From CF-118 sp035689345 (GTDB lineage: Bacteria; Chloroflexota; Dormibacteria; Dormibacterales; Dormibacteraceae), in contig DASSLR010000097.1 of the NCBI GenBank assembly GCA_035689345.1, positions 1 to 64,000 on the forward strand: a stretch of 64,000 nt of DNA, given 5' to 3'. Numbering within the stretch: position 1 is the stretch's first letter; the number at the start of each line of letters is the position of its first letter. The position numbers and the translations under genes are program-made. The notes beneath the pieces are model-generated. The model was given only the letters and a program-made list of their open reading frames with translations. It was not told the DNA's origin and made no database searches. Shown piece after piece: positions 16,917-25,635 of this stretch.

Positions 16917-17735
16917 ATGAATCCCGCACGAGTGCTGCGGCCGGTCGTGCGTCGACTTTTCTCCGAGGCCACCCGCACCCGCATGCGCGAGTACCTCAGC
17001 GCAACTCCCGCGCGGCGGCTCTACACCCAGGCCGACGATGAGGTCGCCCTCATCACCGCCGAGCTCAAGAGTCTGAATGGTGGTTCGTGGGACCTGGGCG
17101 CGACAGCCGCGTCAACCGCCGGCATGACCGAGCGCGTCATCGAGATCCCGTGGGTCATCTCCCGCATCCGAGGCGAGCACCGGCTGCTTGACGTCGGCAC
17201 CACCTGGGCGCTACCCGTGTACCTCGACGCCATGCGGGTGAGCGGCGTGAGCGAGCTCTGGGGTGTCGACCTCGTAAGGAAGCCGGTTGAAGGTTTTCGG
17301 ATGGTGCAGGGCGACGTCCGCTCGCTTCCCTTCCGGGACGCGAGCTTCGAGCTCGTCGTGTGCATCTCGACCCTCGAGCACATCGGCCTCGACGTGAGCG
17401 GCTATGGCGGCCTGGCCCAGAGCGAGGCGTCAGGAGACGTGCTCGCGCTGCGTGAGCTGGCCCGCATCCTCACGCCAGGGGGCCGGCTCCTGATCACCGT
17501 GCCTTTCGGCCGGCGCCAGCAGCTGCACTGGCTCCGGCAGTACGACCAGCCTGCCTGGGACGAGCTGGTGCGCCAGACGGATCTCCAGACCGGCGAGCTT
17601 GCGTACTACCGTTACGGCGACGTCCGCGGCTGGCGCAGGGCATTCCCACCCGAGCTGCCGGACAGGGGCTTTCAGGAGCTGGGCGCTCCCAACGCCACCG
17701 GTGTTCTCTGCGCGGAGCTGACCGCTTCCGCGTAG
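16917..17735 (+). CDS. SAM-dependent methyltransferase, sugar-locus type
   Basis: 272 residues, beginning three bases after the phosphotransferase stop. Motif I is weakly kept as HRLLDVGTTWALPVYLDAM, followed by LWGVDLVRKPVEGFRM and the motif IV region FELVVCISTLEHIGLD; VLALRELARILTPGGRLLIT is the usual post-I block of class I enzymes. The missing GxGxG in motif I is unusual but occurs in distant Methyltransf_11-like proteins of polysaccharide loci. Substrate unknown. Confidence 0.78.
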   Translation: MNPARVLRPVVRRLFSEATRTRMREYLSATPARRLYTQADDEVALITAELKSLNGGSWDLGATAASTAGMTERVIEIPWVISRIRGEHRLLDVGTTWALPVYLDAMRVSGVSELWGVDLVRKPVEGFRMVQGDVRSLPFRDASFELVVCISTLEHIGLDVSGYGGLAQSEASGDVLALRELARILTPGGRLLITVPFGRRQQLHWLRQYDQPAWDELVRQTDLQTGELAYYRYGDVRGWRRAFPPELPDRGFQELGAPNATGVLCAELTASA

Positions 17736-17738
17736 GAT
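17733..17738 (+). promoter_or_regulatory. -10 box TAGGAT overlapping a stop codon
   Basis: TAGGAT lies 7 bases before TTG 17746. Its first three bases are also the stop codon of the preceding methyltransferase gene. Confidence 0.45.
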
Positions 17739-17745
17739 CCCAGCC

Positions 17746-18945
17746 TTGTTCTTCACCGTCGTCATCCCCACCCGCAACCGACCCGAACTGGCCGCGATCG
17801 CGCTCAGGAGCGTTCTCGGCCAGGACTTCCAGGACTTTGAGGTCGTCGTCTCCGACAACTCCGGTGAGGAAGACGCCGGGCGCCTGAGAGCCGAGGTGGC
17901 GAAGGCGGCCGATGATCGAGTGCGGTACGTGCGCCCTCCCGGCGAGCTGGACATGGGCGAGCACTGGGAGTTCGCGGTTGGCCAGGCGCGCGGGGAGTAC
18001 GTGGGTTACCTCACCGATCGAATGGCGTTCCGGCGCGACGCGCTGAGCATCCTCCACGGGGAGATCACCGCTCGCGGGTCCGAGGTGGTCTCTTACTCGA
18101 GCAGCGGCATCCTCGAGGTGCAGAGCCCGTATCGCCTGCAGCGGCCGCCGTTCAGCGGTCGCACCGAAACGTTTCGCTCGGATTGGGTGGTGTCGTTGCT
18201 CGCACACTCGGTGGCTCCATGGGGCGCACCCTGCATGCTCAATTCGTTTGCCAGCCGGCAGCTGATCGCGGCCATGACGTCCGTGTACGGGACGCTCATG
18301 GCATCCATCGCGCCCGATGCGGCGTTTTGCGTCCACGTGCTGGACCACGTGGATCGCTTCGACTATGTCGACAGGCCGCTGATGGTGAGCTTCGGCCACG
18401 CCTGGAGCAACGGCGCGGGCTTCGGCAGCGGTCAGCTCAACGACTCCTCTCGCGAATTCGCGCAAAGGGTTGCTCGCCGCGGGGGCCTACCGTTCGCGCC
18501 CATCCCCGAGATCGTCAACAACCTCAACATCCGGGCCAACGAGTACGGGCGGATGCGCAGCGAGCAGCGCTCTGGCCGTTTCGTCGAGCTGGACATTCGC
18601 AGTTACTGCGACGAGCTGGCGGCCGAGCTGCAGCTGCAGGGCACCAAGGCGACGTCCGAGGATTGGTCGCGGCTCGAAGATTTCATGCGCGCCCACGGTG
18701 TGGCGCGAGCCAACGTCATCCCGGAGAGATCGCGGCTGAAACGGCTGGCCCAGCCGGTGCTGCTGGCCGCCAGCGACTGGCTGGGGATCAATCCGCTCAA
18801 CCGGCCCGTGGGCAGGTTCGCGACGGTCGAAGGTGCGCTGCGGTACGACGAGGCTCACACGCCCAGGCCCAACTCGAAGCAATCCGGGTTCCTGCGCGAT
18901 CGCGATCGAGCCAGGCTGGCGGCGGCAGGCGTCGGCCTTTCCTAG
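17746..18945 (+). CDS. Glycosyltransferase family 2
   Basis: 399 residues with the GT-A start FFTVVIPTRNRPELAAIAL and VVVSDNSG. The expected DxD motif is replaced by YLTDRMAFRRDAL, a variant seen in some GT2 subfamilies, so activity is less certain than for the other GT2 genes. The C-terminal 150 residues are not recognised. Start TTG 17746 is supported by the TAGGAT box 7 bases upstream and by the absence of any ATG or GTG before the first beta strand. Confidence 0.75.
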   Translation: MFFTVVIPTRNRPELAAIALRSVLGQDFQDFEVVVSDNSGEEDAGRLRAEVAKAADDRVRYVRPPGELDMGEHWEFAVGQARGEYVGYLTDRMAFRRDALSILHGEITARGSEVVSYSSSGILEVQSPYRLQRPPFSGRTETFRSDWVVSLLAHSVAPWGAPCMLNSFASRQLIAAMTSVYGTLMASIAPDAAFCVHVLDHVDRFDYVDRPLMVSFGHAWSNGAGFGSGQLNDSSREFAQRVARRGGLPFAPIPEIVNNLNIRANEYGRMRSEQRSGRFVELDIRSYCDELAAELQLQGTKATSEDWSRLEDFMRAHGVARANVIPERSRLKRLAQPVLLAASDWLGINPLNRPVGRFATVEGALRYDEAHTPRPNSKQSGFLRDRDRARLAAAGVGLS

Positions 18946-18964
18946 GCCGGTCCGCCGAACCCTT

Positions 18965-20263
18965 ATGTTTTCGCCGTTGGCTTCATCGCTGCTGTCGCGG
19001 GCGGGCGCGCGACTGGGCCTCGACTCAGGCGATTTCCGGATCAGCCTTTTGCTTTGCGGTCTGACGTGCGCTCTCATGCCTGCCTACACGCTGCGCTGGC
19101 ATGTCGGGTTCTATCCGACGACCGTGCTCGAGGACGCGGTGGCGCTGACCCTGGTTGCCTTCGCCGTCGAGAGCTACGGGGCTCGAGCAGTCCCGAGCTT
19201 GCGCTCGCCATTCAGCATCGCGGCGGCGATCCTGCTGCTCGCCGGCGCCGTCTCGTTAGCCGTGGCACCGGACAAGCGGGCCGCGCTCGGGATCTACCGG
19301 GCCTACTTCGTCGAACCCGTCGTCTTCTTCTACGTCATCGGCAACGTCGTGCGGACGCCGAAGAGGGCGTCCGTCCTCCTCGCGGGTCTGGGGGTCGCCG
19401 GCATCGTCGTCTCGGTCGCCAACGCATTCGTGGTTCTTGATGCCATCCGGCATCACGTGCTGAACGTGGTCAACACGGGACCGGTCGCCATCTTCATGAA
19501 CGCCAACGACGTGCCGTTGTTCCTCGTGCCGCTCATCGCCATCGCGGGTAGCTACTTGCTCTACTCGCGAGATCGTCTCGAGCGCATCCTGAGCGTCGGC
19601 TTCATCGCGCTCGCCGTGGTGGCGACGCTGCTCAGCTTTTCGCGTGGCGGATACCTCGCCCTCGCGGTTGTGGCCCTCGGACTCGCGATCTCCCACAGGC
19701 GTCGTTGGTGGCTGCTGGGCGGCGCGGTGGCGGCGGCAATCGTGCTCATCCTGATTCCGCCCATCAATCACAGGCTCGCGATCGAGCTCGATTTCTCAAA
19801 CGGGAGCAACACGCTCGTGGGGCGCTTCGAGCTGTGGAAGGCGAGCCTGCAGATGCTCTCGCAGCACCTCATCTTCGGCGCGGGCCTGTCCGGATTCGCG
19901 GCGACGCTCGCCCCGTACTGGAATCCGACGCACACCGATCGCTTTATCTATCCGCACAACATCGTCTTGAATTTCTGGAGCGAGACCGGGTTGTTGGGTG
20001 TCGTCGCTTTCGCGTGGATCATGGTGGTGGGGTTCCGCACGTCATGGCTGGGCTCGAGACAGACCAGCTCGCCGTGGCGGCCACTCGAGCTGGGAATCCT
20101 GCTGGCGCTTGTGGGCGTGATCGTGCACGGCCTGGTCGACGTGCCTTACTTCAAGAACGACCTGAGCCTCGAGTTCTGGACGTTGATCGGACTGGCCTGG
20201 GCCGGGGTCAGGTGGACCGCGCCGCTCAGCGCGGCGGGGGTGGTGAAGGGCTCGACTGGTTGA
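18965..20263 (+). CDS. O-antigen ligase/polymerase family membrane protein
   Basis: 432 residues with about 11 membrane helices. It has LLSFSRGGYLALAVVALGL and, after a periplasmic loop, PHNIVLNFWSETGLLGVVAF, the two best-kept blocks of Wzy_C/RfaL proteins. It should join glycan units outside the cytoplasmic membrane. ATG 18965 is the first start giving a complete first helix, 19 bases after the preceding gene. The 3' end overlaps the convergent PQQ-repeat gene by 38 bases. Confidence 0.84.
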   Translation: MFSPLASSLLSRAGARLGLDSGDFRISLLLCGLTCALMPAYTLRWHVGFYPTTVLEDAVALTLVAFAVESYGARAVPSLRSPFSIAAAILLLAGAVSLAVAPDKRAALGIYRAYFVEPVVFFYVIGNVVRTPKRASVLLAGLGVAGIVVSVANAFVVLDAIRHHVLNVVNTGPVAIFMNANDVPLFLVPLIAIAGSYLLYSRDRLERILSVGFIALAVVATLLSFSRGGYLALAVVALGLAISHRRRWWLLGGAVAAAIVLILIPPINHRLAIELDFSNGSNTLVGRFELWKASLQMLSQHLIFGAGLSGFAATLAPYWNPTHTDRFIYPHNIVLNFWSETGLLGVVAFAWIMVVGFRTSWLGSRQTSSPWRPLELGILLALVGVIVHGLVDVPYFKNDLSLEFWTLIGLAWAGVRWTAPLSAAGVVKGSTG

Positions 20264-21989
20264 CCGGCGGCCGCGTCACCGGCGCCGCGGGCGAGACCTG
20301 CACCACGGGCGTGCGCGGCGGAACCGACGGCGGGGCCGTGGATTGGGTCGCGCCGAAGTGCATCACGAACTGCTTGACGACGTTTCCGGCCGCAACGAAC
20401 ACCTGGCCACCCGCCTCGGCCGGAGTCGAGAAGCGGTTGATCGAGAAGCCGGCGCTGTGGTAGATGAGCGCCCCGGTGCCGGCGCGATAGGCGAACAGGC
20501 CGCCGCCGTTGCTGGCCACCCATACCGCGCCCGCCGCGACGATGGGCGGCCCGAACGTGGTGGTACCGCCGGCGTGCCAGTCGGGAGCCGCGCAGACGGA
20601 GTCGCACGGGCTGAAGGAGGGAGTCACCGTGTCGACGTGGAGCGCGACCAGCCCGTGGCCTTCGCACTCGACGTACACGAATGGGGCCGAGTAGGCGAAC
20701 GAGCCGAACGTGGCATCGCTGTGATTGCCGAAGCAGACGTCGTTGCCACTGTCCGAACCTGCAGGAGTGGGGAAGAGCTGGCCGCCGACCCCGCCGAGGT
20801 TCGTGGGATCGAGCAGGAAGCCGGTGCCCCACTTGCCGGCCTGGAACATCAGGCTGTGGCTGATGAGCAGCGGTCCCGCGGAGCCGAGGTCCTGGTCGTT
20901 CGAGCACCAGTTGGCCTGCCAGTCACCGGGCATGAAATACGTGTTCTCGACCAGCGACGACGACGACTGGACGACGGCGTCGTTGATGAAGTTCGGGTTG
21001 CCGAGACCATCGTCGCTGCAGCCGTCGCCGCTCCCGTTGTTGACACCGTTGCCGGTGGTCACGTACACGTCGCCGGTGGTGTCGTCAACGGCCACGCCTC
21101 CCGCGGCCCAGATTCCGTTGCCGGTGTTGGAGGTCTGGCCAACGGTGAGGGTCGTCGAACCGTTGGTCGGCACGCCAAACACCCAGCCGCTGTAGTTGCC
21201 GCAGTCGCCGGCTCGCCCACCGAAGGGCACGTAGACATACCCGCTGTGGACGGCAAGGGCGCCGCGCTCCTGTTGGATGCGCCAGTCGAAGCCGGTGGCA
21301 GAGATCAGCGTGTTGAGCTCCAGCGCGCCGGTCGCCAGGTTCAAACCCACGAGCCGGTACTGATCAGCCGATCCGCCCAGTGGGTCGGTCAGGAGGATGG
21401 CCGCATAAATGCGGTTGGTCGACGGATCGATGACCGGCGTGCCCAGGATTCCCTGGGGAGACACGTTGCCGCATCCCCATGCATTCGCCCCGCCGCAGCA
21501 TCGAGACTCGGGATTACCGAGCCCGAAATCGGCCTCCATGTTCTTTGACCAGACGAGTGATCCGTCGGTCTGGTTGAAGGCGTAGACGGTGTTGTTCAGG
21601 GTGGCCGCGTACACGATGCCGCCGTAGATGAGCGGCTCGGCGTAGATCTGCTTGTCCGTCGCTGCGGACGTCCAACCGGGAATCACGCTGGTGACGTACT
21701 TGGCTGCGGGGTCCGCACCCGAGTGGGCGTCGTCGTGGTGATACACCGGCCACGAACCGTTGGGAGTGATGGGCGTAAGCAGCGCCGCCCTCGGCGCGAG
21801 GCGGGCACCCGCAACGACGAGCCCGGCGTGGTTCGTTGCCGCGGTGGTCGATGTCATGCCCGCAGCCGGGCTCTCTCCCACGGCCGCACTCTGTGTTGCG
21901 AACGCGGTGGGGGCGCTGCCGGCGAGCGGCAAACCAAACGTGAACGGCGCAAGCAGGAGCAGCGACGCCAGTAATGCGCGCGCCTTCAT
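20226..21989 (-). CDS. Secreted PQQ-repeat-like beta-propeller protein
   Basis: 587 residues. An N-terminal signal peptide (KARALLASLLLLAPFTFGL, cleavage near ALA-like sites around residue 30) is followed by about seven repeats with the pattern YAATLNNTVYAFNQTDGSLVW, typical of pyrroloquinoline-quinone-like propellers, and a Pro-rich tail. Pairs of Cys (SRCCGG, GDGCSDDG, SPCDSVCAAP) suggest disulphides outside the cell. Such proteins are often structural and not quinoproteins, so no enzyme activity is claimed. A CAGAAT box 8 bases before ATG 21989 is a probable -10. Confidence 0.78.
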   Translation of the reverse strand: MKARALLASLLLLAPFTFGLPLAGSAPTAFATQSAAVGESPAAGMTSTTAATNHAGLVVAGARLAPRAALLTPITPNGSWPVYHHDDAHSGADPAAKYVTSVIPGWTSAATDKQIYAEPLIYGGIVYAATLNNTVYAFNQTDGSLVWSKNMEADFGLGNPESRCCGGANAWGCGNVSPQGILGTPVIDPSTNRIYAAILLTDPLGGSADQYRLVGLNLATGALELNTLISATGFDWRIQQERGALAVHSGYVYVPFGGRAGDCGNYSGWVFGVPTNGSTTLTVGQTSNTGNGIWAAGGVAVDDTTGDVYVTTGNGVNNGSGDGCSDDGLGNPNFINDAVVQSSSSLVENTYFMPGDWQANWCSNDQDLGSAGPLLISHSLMFQAGKWGTGFLLDPTNLGGVGGQLFPTPAGSDSGNDVCFGNHSDATFGSFAYSAPFVYVECEGHGLVALHVDTVTPSFSPCDSVCAAPDWHAGGTTTFGPPIVAAGAVWVASNGGGLFAYRAGTGALIYHSAGFSINRFSTPAEAGGQVFVAAGNVVKQFVMHFGATQSTAPPSVPPRTPVVQVSPAAPVTRPPVNQSSPSPPPPR

Positions 21990-21997
21990 CGTCGGTA

Positions 21998-22003
21998 ATT
22001 CTG
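21998..22003 (-). promoter_or_regulatory. -10-like CAGAAT for the propeller gene
   Basis: CAGAAT on the minus strand ends 8 bases before ATG 21989. The first base departs from the TANNNT pattern; TATCAG overlaps it just upstream as an alternative. Confidence 0.35.
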
Positions 22004-22050
22004 ATAGTTCGACGGGCCCATGGGAAACTCCCCGAGGGGGCTAAAGGCTT

Positions 22051-22056
22051 CAGAAT
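22051..22056 (+). promoter_or_regulatory. -10-like CAGAAT for the 51-codon ORF
   Basis: CAGAAT lies 6 bases before ATG 22063. It is the same hexamer used at 21998-22003 and 61229-61234 on the minus strand. Confidence 0.35.
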
Positions 22057-22062
22057 GGCCTC

Positions 22063-22218
22063 ATGCCCAAGCCGGATCGCGAACGCGCGAACCAGTCGCG
22101 GCCGGCCATCGCCAAGCCGCGCGGCCTGGCTGCCCAATCGCAACCGCGCGAGGATCACCTGCGAGCAGCGGAAGGCTCGCCACGGGAGCCCGTCAGCCAG
22201 AGCCGGAGAAACAGGTAG
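22063..22218 (+). CDS. Small basic protein, 51 codons, possible leader ORF
   Basis: ATG 22063 opens a 51-residue frame rich in Arg, Pro, Gln and Ser, with no hydrophobic segment. Its TAG stop at 22216-22218 directly abuts the ATG of the Tat-signal protein, so the two could be translationally coupled. A CAGAAT box lies 6 bases upstream. No family is recognised. It could be a real small protein, a leader peptide, or just 5' untranslated sequence of the downstream gene. Confidence 0.4.
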   Translation: MPKPDRERANQSRPAIAKPRGLAAQSQPREDHLRAAEGSPREPVSQSRRNR

Positions 22219-23313
22219 ATGACCGAGGATTCGACGCACGACCTCGAACAGCAGGTGCGAAGCCTGTCGGGAACTGTGGACGAGCTGCGCGCGCGACTCG
22301 CACGGCTGGAAACCACAACCGGCCTGGACGCACCGGCTGAACCTTCGCGTGGCAGCCGAAGAAACTTTCTGCGGCTCGGTGTGGCGGCGGCGGCAAGCGC
22401 CTTCGGCTGGCTCGCGGTCAAGGCGGTGCCGGCGGCCGCCGCCACCGGCGGCTACATGGTGCTCGGATGCGCCAACACGGCCGCCAACCCGACCACGCTG
22501 CAACCGAGCGTCGCCGCGGCCCCCGCGTTTGCGGCCGAAGACACAGCGTTCTCACCGTCCGCGCTCAGCACCGCGTTGACGGCGACGGGCGATGCGTTCA
22601 CCGCGCCGCTGCAAGGCCTGGGCGGGAGCGGGGCGGCCGAGGGCGTCGACGGCTGGGCGTCGGGAGCCAGCGCCTATGCGGTGTTCGGTTTCACCGATGC
22701 TGGCGTGGGCGTGACCGGCGAGAGCTCCACAGGTATCGGCCTCTACGCCCGCGCGTCAGGGCGCATCCGGCAGGATCCGCTCGCTGCGGCGGGCCTGCCC
22801 GGCTACTCACCGAACACCATGGAACAGGTTCGCGACCTCAAGGGCGTGCTCTGGATCCACAACGACGTCGGCGCGTGGCGGCGCGTGAACACGCTCCGGA
22901 CCGACGCGGCGAACGGCAGCGGGACGGCCTTCAAACCGATCCGGATCGTGGACACGAGGAGTGGCAAGGGCGGAGTCACCGGCCCGGTCGCCAACACCCA
23001 GGTGAAGACCTTCGACGTCATCGCGTTGAGCGCGGGCGCGATCCCTGCCGACGCGATAGCGGTGGTGGGGAACATCACGGCCGTCGGCTGGAACCTGAAC
23101 GGTTTCCTGACGGTCTTTCCAGCAGGCGTGAGCTACAACCCCAACACCGACCCGTCGACCATGAACTTTTCGGGCAGCGCTTACGCGTGGGCCAACTCGT
23201 TCGTGGTCGGGCTCGGAACCGGCGGCAACGCCGGCAAGGTGTCGGTGTACGTCGGCACGTTCGGCAGCGGCTCCAGCAACTTCATCATCGACATCACGGC
23301 ATACGTCCAGTAG
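22219..23313 (+). CDS. Tat-exported surface protein with RIVDTRSG domain
   Basis: 364 residues in three parts. Residues 1-45 form a cytoplasmic coiled coil (DLEQQVRSLSGTVDELRARL). Next comes a twin-arginine signal with SRRNFLRLGVAAAASAFGW. The exported part ends in a domain with FKPIRIVDTRSGKGG, AVVGNITAVGWNLNGFLTVF and IIDITAYVQ, a beta-rich module common in actinobacterial and related cell-surface proteins. The long N-region before the RR motif is unusual for Tat signals. ATG 22219 has a weak AGG site a few bases upstream. Function unknown; surface anchoring or adhesion is a guess. Confidence 0.75.
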   Translation: MTEDSTHDLEQQVRSLSGTVDELRARLARLETTTGLDAPAEPSRGSRRNFLRLGVAAAASAFGWLAVKAVPAAAATGGYMVLGCANTAANPTTLQPSVAAAPAFAAEDTAFSPSALSTALTATGDAFTAPLQGLGGSGAAEGVDGWASGASAYAVFGFTDAGVGVTGESSTGIGLYARASGRIRQDPLAAAGLPGYSPNTMEQVRDLKGVLWIHNDVGAWRRVNTLRTDAANGSGTAFKPIRIVDTRSGKGGVTGPVANTQVKTFDVIALSAGAIPADAIAVVGNITAVGWNLNGFLTVFPAGVSYNPNTDPSTMNFSGSAYAWANSFVVGLGTGGNAGKVSVYVGTFGSGSSNFIIDITAYVQ

Positions 23314-23336
23314 CGGTTCGGCCCACCCGCGGTCAG

Positions 23337-23342
23337 TACGGT
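23337..23342 (+). promoter_or_regulatory. -10 box TACGGT
   Basis: TACGGT ends 7 bases before GTG 23350, matching the window's leaderless spacing and favouring that start over GTG 23341. Confidence 0.4.
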
Positions 23343-23349
23343 GAGGGCC

Positions 23350-24804
23350 GTGCGCCGCGCCCTGAGCGTGCACGTGGCGGAGGTAACCGCCACGCTCGCC
23401 GTCTCGTGCCTGTTCCTCGCCGTGATGAGCGGCCACCTGCAGAGCATCGACGGCCTCGTGATGTGGCGCCAGGCGCTCTCCATGACCTACCACCTCTCCT
23501 GGTCATTCGTGCCGCCGGTCTGGTGGGGCAGTGTGCTGACCAGCAGCAGCCGAGGCGTTGGCGCGTCTTTCCAGTACGTCCCGGCGTTGTTCGTCTTCCG
23601 CTTCCTGCCGCAATACAACCCGAACCAGGGAAACGTGTACGACCTTGGCCTTCTGTATGCCGATCGTCTCTACCTCCTGGTCGGCGCTCCGGTCTGGGTG
23701 GTGGTGACCGCCGCCGCGGCGTTCCTGAGCGGCCTGACCGCCAAAGAGCTGACGGGAAGCCGCCGGGCGGCGCTGTGGGCGATCGCGTTCTTCTCCCTGG
23801 GCTCGCCGGCTTTCGCGGCCTCTAGAGGAGACACGCCGCAACCGCTGATCGCGCTTTGCTGGATTGCGGGACTCTACGCGAGCGTTCTCTACCGCCGCTC
23901 GCGCAAGCCCGTATGGCTGTGGATCGTCGCCGCCAGCCTCTTCTACGGGGTTCTCGTGCGACCCCTCGAAGGTTCCATGCTCCTGATCGGCGCTCTGGCG
24001 ATTCTCTGCTTGCCTGCGCCGCTCAAAAGCATCAGGTCCGCGATGGCGGTGGGCGCGGCGTGGGTGAGCGCAGTCCTGGTGACGCTCGCGACAAACTGGG
24101 TTCGGTTCGGCTCACCCATGAATTTCGGTTACCGGCTCGGCACTCCGGAGGCCTCGTGGACCACGCCGATCTGGCAAGGCGTTCCCAACGCTCTCATCAG
24201 CCCGGGCCGCGGCGTCCTGTGGGAGTTCCCCGCTCTGATCCTCGCGGTGGTGGGTGCGCGATGGCTGTGGAGTCACGAACGTCGCGTGGAGGTCGTGGCC
24301 CTCTCGACGATGCCCGTCGTGCTGTTCATCGAGTCGTGCACCTTCACGGACTGGGTCGGAGGCTGGGACTGGGGCTTCAGGTTCTTCCAGCCGGCGCTTC
24401 CGCTCGCCGCCGTGCTTGCCGGGGCCGGCGCCATCAGATTGCCGCGGGTGTGGTCGCCATGGGCGCCGGCGCTGCTGCTCTCGGCCGGTCTGCTGTGGAA
24501 CGTGCCCGCGATCACCACGGACATCCTCGGCGGCTACGGGGCCGCTTATCAGGACGGCCCCGCGAACTGGCGTCTCGAGTCATTTCCGCTGATCGGTGCC
24601 TGGAGGTACTTGCAGCACGTCTTCCCAGAGCACGGCACGGACGGCAACGCGGTGGACATCGTCTGGTTCCGAGCGACGCTGGTGGCGGGCAAAGCCGCGC
24701 TGCTGCCGTTCGTCGCGCTTCTCGCGTCGGGACTGATCCTGTGGGTGAGGTCGATTCGTCTGGTGGCGGGAGATGAGAGAGACGGCGAGCTAGTTAGTTC
24801 GTGA
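23350..24804 (+). CDS. Polytopic membrane protein, GT-C glycosyltransferase-like
   Basis: 484 residues with about ten membrane helices and a large loop after the first, the shape of GT-C lipid-linked-sugar transferases. Loop 1 holds VMWRQALSMTYHLSW and later segments PLEGSMLLIGALAIL and GGWDWGFRFFQPALPLAAVL. The canonical acidic motif of the first loop is not obvious, so family membership is tentative. It would act outside the membrane using a polyprenyl-phosphate sugar, and the GT2 at 24790 could supply that donor. GTG 23350 is chosen for its -10 spacing. Its end overlaps the convergent gene by 15 bases. Confidence 0.65.
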   Translation: MRRALSVHVAEVTATLAVSCLFLAVMSGHLQSIDGLVMWRQALSMTYHLSWSFVPPVWWGSVLTSSSRGVGASFQYVPALFVFRFLPQYNPNQGNVYDLGLLYADRLYLLVGAPVWVVVTAAAAFLSGLTAKELTGSRRAALWAIAFFSLGSPAFAASRGDTPQPLIALCWIAGLYASVLYRRSRKPVWLWIVAASLFYGVLVRPLEGSMLLIGALAILCLPAPLKSIRSAMAVGAAWVSAVLVTLATNWVRFGSPMNFGYRLGTPEASWTTPIWQGVPNALISPGRGVLWEFPALILAVVGARWLWSHERRVEVVALSTMPVVLFIESCTFTDWVGGWDWGFRFFQPALPLAAVLAGAGAIRLPRVWSPWAPALLLSAGLLWNVPAITTDILGGYGAAYQDGPANWRLESFPLIGAWRYLQHVFPEHGTDGNAVDIVWFRATLVAGKAALLPFVALLASGLILWVRSIRLVAGDERDGELVSS

Positions 24805-25599
24805 CTCGGTCTTGTCCCTGGCTACCAGCGGGTGGTGACGGGCCAGCTCCACGTGCCGCCGGCTGTGGTAGTCGCTGTCGGCCTGAACCCCGAACAGCCG
24901 GCGATGTGAAGCGACGCGGAGACGCAGCAGCGTCCCGAGGGCGCGGATCCCGTCCACCCAGGTGAGCTTCTTACCCTCTTCACGCCCGCGAGCGTAGTAG
25001 CGGATCGGCACCTCGTGGATGCGATATCCAAGCCTCAAAGCTCGGGCCGTGATGTCGGGTTCGATGTCGAAACGCTTGCCGGAAAGATTGAGACGGCGCC
25101 AGAGATCGGAACGCAGCACCTTGTAGCCGGTCTCCATGTCCGAGATGTAGCAGTTGAAAAGGAGGTTTGTCGCCAGCGTGACCACCATGTTGCCGAGCAC
25201 GAACCAGAAGCTGAAAGCCGTCTGGCCCGCAAAACCGCGGACGCCGAAGACGACGTCGGCTCTCCCTTGCTGCAGCGGCTCGAGCAGCGCGCTGTAGTCT
25301 CGCGGGTCATATTCGAGGTCGGCGTCCTGCACCAGGGCGAACGGCATGCGCAGCTGGGCGACCGCATCCCTCAGTGCGGTGCCCTTGCCCTGGTTGGTCT
25401 GATGACGAAACGTGCGGAGCCGCGGATCCTTCGCGCTCAGTCGAGAGAGGATCTCCCAGCTCCCGTCGGTGGAGCCATCGTCCACCGCGATCACCTCGCC
25501 GACCTCGGGCCGGTCGAGAACGTGGGTGAGGATGATCTCGAGAGTGGGCTCCTCGTTGTAGATCGGCATCATCACCGAGAGCACGTCGCGCTCAGCCAT
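24790..25599 (-). CDS. Polyprenyl-phosphate hexosyltransferase, GT2 (DPM1-like)
   Basis: 269 residues with VLSVMMPIYNEEPTLEIIL, VIAVDDGSTDGSWEIL and LVQDADLEYDPRDY, all typical of dolichyl/undecaprenyl-phosphate mannosyl- or glucosyltransferases. The segment SDMETGYKVLRSDLW is also standard. No C-terminal membrane helices are visible, as in soluble DPM1. It would make polyprenyl-P-hexose on the cytoplasmic face. ATG 25599 follows TACGCT by 8 bases; the longer frame to 25608 crosses that box. Confidence 0.85.
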   Translation of the reverse strand: MAERDVLSVMMPIYNEEPTLEIILTHVLDRPEVGEVIAVDDGSTDGSWEILSRLSAKDPRLRTFRHQTNQGKGTALRDAVAQLRMPFALVQDADLEYDPRDYSALLEPLQQGRADVVFGVRGFAGQTAFSFWFVLGNMVVTLATNLLFNCYISDMETGYKVLRSDLWRRLNLSGKRFDIEPDITARALRLGYRIHEVPIRYYARGREEGKKLTWVDGIRALGTLLRLRVASHRRLFGVQADSDYHSRRHVELARHHPLVARDKTESRTN

Positions 25600-25607
25600 C
25601 GGCACCA

Positions 25608-25613
25608 AGCGTA
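25608..25613 (-). promoter_or_regulatory. -10 box TACGCT
   Basis: TACGCT on the minus strand ends 8 bases before ATG 25599 with no ribosome binding site between. Confidence 0.45.
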
Positions 25614-25635
25614 CTTCGGCCTGAGGGAACGAGGA

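Noticed and set aside
18965..20263. Reading this gene and the one at 2122 as a duplicated Wzy pair
   Set aside because: They share family features only; sequence blocks differ, so one may be a ligase and no recent duplication is supported.
22028..22042. CCCCGAGGGGG near 22030 as a terminator hairpin
   Set aside because: The stem is only 4 bases and no T-run follows; similar short C/G runs occur elsewhere.
22467..23825. 452-codon plus-strand frame
   Set aside because: It spans two real genes in another frame and is low-complexity Arg/Pro sequence.
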